A stretch of 64,000 nucleotides of DNA from Emticicia sp. C21 (GTDB lineage Bacteria > Bacteroidota > Bacteroidia > Cytophagales > Spirosomataceae): the NCBI RefSeq assembly GCF_003418935.1, contig NZ_QVMT01000002.1, positions 124,001 to 188,000 on the forward strand. Reading direction: 5' to 3'. Below, piece by piece: positions 63,101 through 64,000 of this stretch; the stretch's first letter is position 1; every line of letters begins with the position of its first letter. A model generated the notes under the pieces. That model worked only from the letters and a program-made list of their open reading frames with translations. It was not told the origin of the DNA and searched no databases. The translations under genes were made by a program, and so were the position numbers.

Positions 63101-64000
63101 ATAAAGCTGTAGGTACTTTTGCCATGTACTTTACCGAAGCCCATGAAGCTACGCCAAACGACCGTTCACTCGCAGAGGTAGTTACGCAAACGGCTGCTGT
63201 TATCATCGCCAATTTCGCTAATATCAAGGAACGTCAGGAAGCAGAAGAAGCACTACGAAAAAGCGATGAAAGATACCGGCTTAAACTCGAACAGGAGGTA
63301 CAGGAACGCACCCTTGCTTTGAAAAAGAGCCAGGAAGAACTTTCAGAAAAAAATATCCAACTCAATTATACCATTTCAAAACTTGAATCATTTAACTATC
63401 TGGCCAGTCATGACCTAAGGGAACCTCTGCGCAAAATTCAAACCTATGTTAAACTACTGAATAAGGCGAAAGATGATAATAAAAAATTGGAGCTATTCCT
63501 GAAGAGCATTGGGGAATCCACTGAACGTATGACTCAATTAATTGACGACCTGCTTAGTTTTTCACGTTTGTCGCGACCCGATGAAGATTTTGAACTGGTT
63601 GACCTCAACCAGATACTGAATAACGTAAAGGCTGATTACGAAATGCTGATTAATGACAAGCAGGCTGTGATACTCAACGATACATTGCCGGTTATTCATG
63701 CCATTCCTTTCCAGATGCACCAGTTGTTTGCCAACCTTATCAGCAATGCACTGAAATTTAATGAAGGCAAACCGGAAGTAAAAATTACGACAAGTTCTGT
63801 TTACGGTGATTCCATAAAAGAAGACTTTGAATTGAAGCCGGAAACAACATACGCTGAAATTGTTTTTTCAGACAATGGCATTGGCTTTGACAACGAATAC
63901 AATACAAAAATATTTGAGTTATTTCAACGCCTGCACGGTAAATCAGAATACAGCGGTACGGGAATCGGACTGGGCATTGTAGAGAAAATTGTCAATAACC
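60136..64000 (+). CDS. CheB-CheR-PAS-GAF-histidine kinase fusion, 3' end outside the window
   Basis: The open frame runs from 60136 to the window end (1288 codons). Domains in order: CheB-like (about 25-205) with Ser34 and His61 but Asn153 in place of Asp (SGTGANGS); CheR methyltransferase (233-510) with VAGCATGEEAYSLA and SCRNVLIYL; a PAS-like stretch (about 535-635). A Glu-rich coiled coil (665-740, ELQAMNEELRSSAEELE) leads to another PAS (745-860), a GAF domain (885-1032), and a second coiled coil. HisKA follows with phospho-His1092 (SHDLREPL), then an HATPase domain with NALKFNEG and SDNGIGFD. It is a cytoplasmic sensor kinase, likely partner of the response regulator. Confidence 0.9.
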   Translation, partial: MTKKRVSEKQKQPLPHEEVGVGKNELLIVGIGASAGGIVALQEFFRHVPANSGIAYVVILHLSPDHDSKLANILQSVAAIPVSQVTEKVKVEANKAYIVPPNQHLIMQDGFIAVSPNTNFEDRRAPVDIFFRSLADSHGARAVCVVLSGTGANGSMGLKRIKERGGVAFVQNPREAEFNEMPRNAIATELVDEVLSVAAIPERIIVYRRSLSTTHIPLEAEARGESQQLALREIFAHLRLRTGHDFTNYKRPTLLRRIERRINICNFADLPSYAAFLKDSPDETTALLKDLLISVTNFFRDRRPFDILEQEIIPRITANKNSEKQVRIWVAGCATGEEAYSLAILCAEKVMGVIDAPKIQIFATDIDQTAINIAREGLYTINDAADISPERLRRFFNKEGDQYRIRREIRETVLFAIHNFIKDPPFSHLDLVSCRNVLIYLNHVAQERTMETFHFALRPGGFLFLGTSESVDGASDLFASFNRDAHLYQSREVNVRSYPVPETVPSFSIGQTIVPTTQHEKKVLERITFSDLHHRLLEEYAPPSLIVNEEYEIVHLSGSVGKYLQISGGEITQNLLKLLKEELRLEIRSALYQAVQRKQAVEARGLKVKIDAHIEIVNVHIRPVLRQEDTARGFILVLFESKPINQDDTDKEVLVSPNENISRHLEEQLVRIKGELRNAIEQHEFQQEELKASNEELQAMNEELRSSAEELETSKEELQSINEELRTVNQELKVKIEESTLSANNLQNLIDSADVGTLFLDRSFRVSLFTPTARNIFNLIPSDYGRPLTDITNKLNDDNLLHDAEIVMRKLKVIEREVTTKEGMTYSMRMLPYRTTEDQINGVVITFFDITTRKKAEEKSHINEERMRRQKEVFQAAIDGKTLADALNIIARLVAEETGARTAFYMVDQQMIYLQPIWGAGNMPEDYLKEIDNTVIGEDLFVCGLAAPNGRPVLISNVFEDPLWKPWISLAEKSNFRGCWSFPIKTFENKAVGTFAMYFTEAHEATPNDRSLAEVVTQTAAVIIANFANIKERQEAEEALRKSDERYRLKLEQEVQERTLALKKSQEELSEKNIQLNYTISKLESFNYLASHDLREPLRKIQTYVKLLNKAKDDNKKLELFLKSIGESTERMTQLIDDLLSFSRLSRPDEDFELVDLNQILNNVKADYEMLINDKQAVILNDTLPVIHAIPFQMHQLFANLISNALKFNEGKPEVKITTSSVYGDSIKEDFELKPETTYAEIVFSDNGIGFDNEYNTKIFELFQRLHGKSEYSGTGIGLGIVEKIVNN

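Noticed and set aside
1-64000. tRNA and rRNA genes, riboswitches
   Set aside because: No cloverleaf, rRNA stretch or known riboswitch core was recognised in the intergenic gaps read by eye; a covariance model search would be needed to exclude small RNAs.

Overview
The window looks like AT-rich chromosomal DNA of a Bacteroidota bacterium, most likely a member of the Cytophagales. The signs are promoter-like pairs of the Bacteroidota type (TTTG, about 20 bases, TAnnTTTG), OmpA with thrombospondin type 3 repeats, a PadR/PspC-DUF2807 pair, lipoproteins of Bacteroidota style, and many surface-polysaccharide genes. The assignment comes from gene content read by eye, not from a marker-gene search.

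Bases 1-24537 are one long minus-strand polysaccharide region, transcribed from right to left. It starts with a pseudaminic acid operon at 24537-18954 (pseB, pseC, methylase, pseF, a double acetyltransferase, pseI), with no pseG. rmlA stands alone next to it (18663-17800). A well-matched promoter at 17768-17737 then leads into an SLBB export protein, a Wzz-like chain-length protein, and a complete wbpA/E/D/B-like set with a Wzx flippase. HisH/HisF/amidotransferase genes, a Wzy-like polymerase, three glycosyltransferases, a UDP-GlcNAc 2-epimerase and an initiating phosphoglycosyl transferase follow. Together these predict a Wzx/Wzy-dependent surface polysaccharide containing a 2,3-diamino-mannuronic acid that carries an acetamidino group.

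Bases 24700-34423 hold housekeeping and envelope genes: superoxide dismutase, tadA, nadA, a YD-like repeat lipoprotein, OmpA with TSP3 repeats, and oligopeptidase B. Between tadA and nadA lies an AT-rich island with a frameshifted lipoprotein gene and a small membrane protein gene.

Bases 34424-46365 hold an M28 peptidase, comM, a heparinase-like secreted protein, a Kelch protein, a CE15-type esterase and a DinB protein. Two related hairpin-repeat arrays in opposite orientation flank this block.

Bases 46366-55293 hold an RND efflux operon headed by an aldo/keto reductase, an MBL-fold hydrolase and an AraC regulator. Bases 55373-64000 run on the plus strand: a PadR regulator with a PspC/DUF2807 membrane protein, then a signalling operon of response regulator, CheB, and a giant CheB-CheR-PAS-GAF-histidine kinase that the window edge cuts off. 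The CheB domain of the giant kinase has Asn where the catalytic Asp should be.

The observations most worth following up are the pse operon without pseG, the frameshift at an A-AAA-AAG heptamer, the inverted hairpin arrays, and the altered CheB/CheR kinase.
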